A stretch of DNA of 64,000 bases from Thalassotalea marina (lineage in GTDB: Bacteria; Pseudomonadota; Gammaproteobacteria; Enterobacterales; Alteromonadaceae), in NCBI RefSeq assembly GCF_014656435.1, contig NZ_BNCK01000005.1, positions 62,001 through 126,000 of the forward strand, written 5' to 3'. A program made the translations under genes and the position numbers. Below, piece by piece: positions 63,963 to 64,000 of this stretch; the stretch's first letter is position 1, and each line of letters starts with the position of its first letter. Below the pieces are notes generated by a model that ran no database searches, was not told where the DNA came from, and saw nothing but the letters and a program-made list of their open reading frames with translations.

Positions 63963-64000
63963 TATTTACTTCCTAAAAAACTTTCTAAAACTATCAATAA

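Overview
The window reads as chromosome of a low-GC, Gram-negative marine gammaproteobacterium, most likely of the order Alteromonadales (Colwellia/Thalassotalea-like). This is inferred from the AT-rich coding sequence, two TonB-dependent receptors, many signal peptides and lipoboxes, a class GN ('marine proteobacterial') sortase with its VIT/vWA target, an EptA-type transferase and CadC-like regulators fused to TolB-like propellers. No rRNA, tRNA, IS transposase, prophage or CRISPR array was seen.

Layout. 1-4.3 kb: end of a sortase target gene, its sortase, and an LTA-synthase-like phosphoglycerol transferase. 4.3-8.5 kb: leftward operon of a TonB receptor and two small PepSY membrane proteins, probably metal or siderophore uptake. 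8.7-15.6 kb: unknown protein, secreted M1-type peptidase, periplasmic binding protein, second TonB receptor, secreted metallo-beta-lactamase-fold protein and YgjV. 15.9-19.2 kb: EptA overlapping an Omp85-family barrel. 19.4-22.9 kb: two lipoproteins divergent from a membrane-bound winged-helix/propeller regulator. 23-31.3 kb: two 55-residue membrane proteins, a lipase-like hydrolase, AraC, MocR/PNPOx and OhrR/Ohr pairs, and two paralogous PD40 secreted proteins. 31.5-36.3 kb: copper handling (cupredoxin, CopA, DUF411, Cys-rich exported protein) with a textbook 19-bp-spacer MerR-type promoter in front of copA, then a VOC protein and an interrupted Cys-rich gene. 36.4-49.5 kb: trypsin-like protease, membrane proteins, AraC and LysR regulators, HAF-repeat protein, metallo-beta-lactamase-fold proteins, a YqaA-like protein, LRR lipoprotein and topoisomerase III. 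49.7-54.1 kb: poorly known envelope proteins, a TPR protein and a PAS-GGDEF diguanylate cyclase.

The right end is the most unusual part. A four-gene leftward operon (54.5-59.0 kb) encodes two near-duplicate exported trypsin-like proteases carrying two or three C-terminal PPC-like repeats, one exported unknown and one membrane protein. It is bracketed by a 20-bp inverted repeat. Next to it lie two overlapping genes (59.7-64.0 kb) for a giant coiled-coil McrB-type AAA+ protein and a DUF2357/McrC-like partner ending in a zinc ribbon. That pair looks like a type IV restriction/anti-phage module of the coiled-coil McrBC class, whose upstream part lies beyond the window.

Other structure not explained by genes: a dispersed ~198-bp repeat present twice in opposite orientation (25.8 and 43.9 kb), a 23-bp tandem repeat in the promoter region of the CadC-like regulator, three OhrR-type palindromes before ohr, and a shared element upstream of both PD40 genes.
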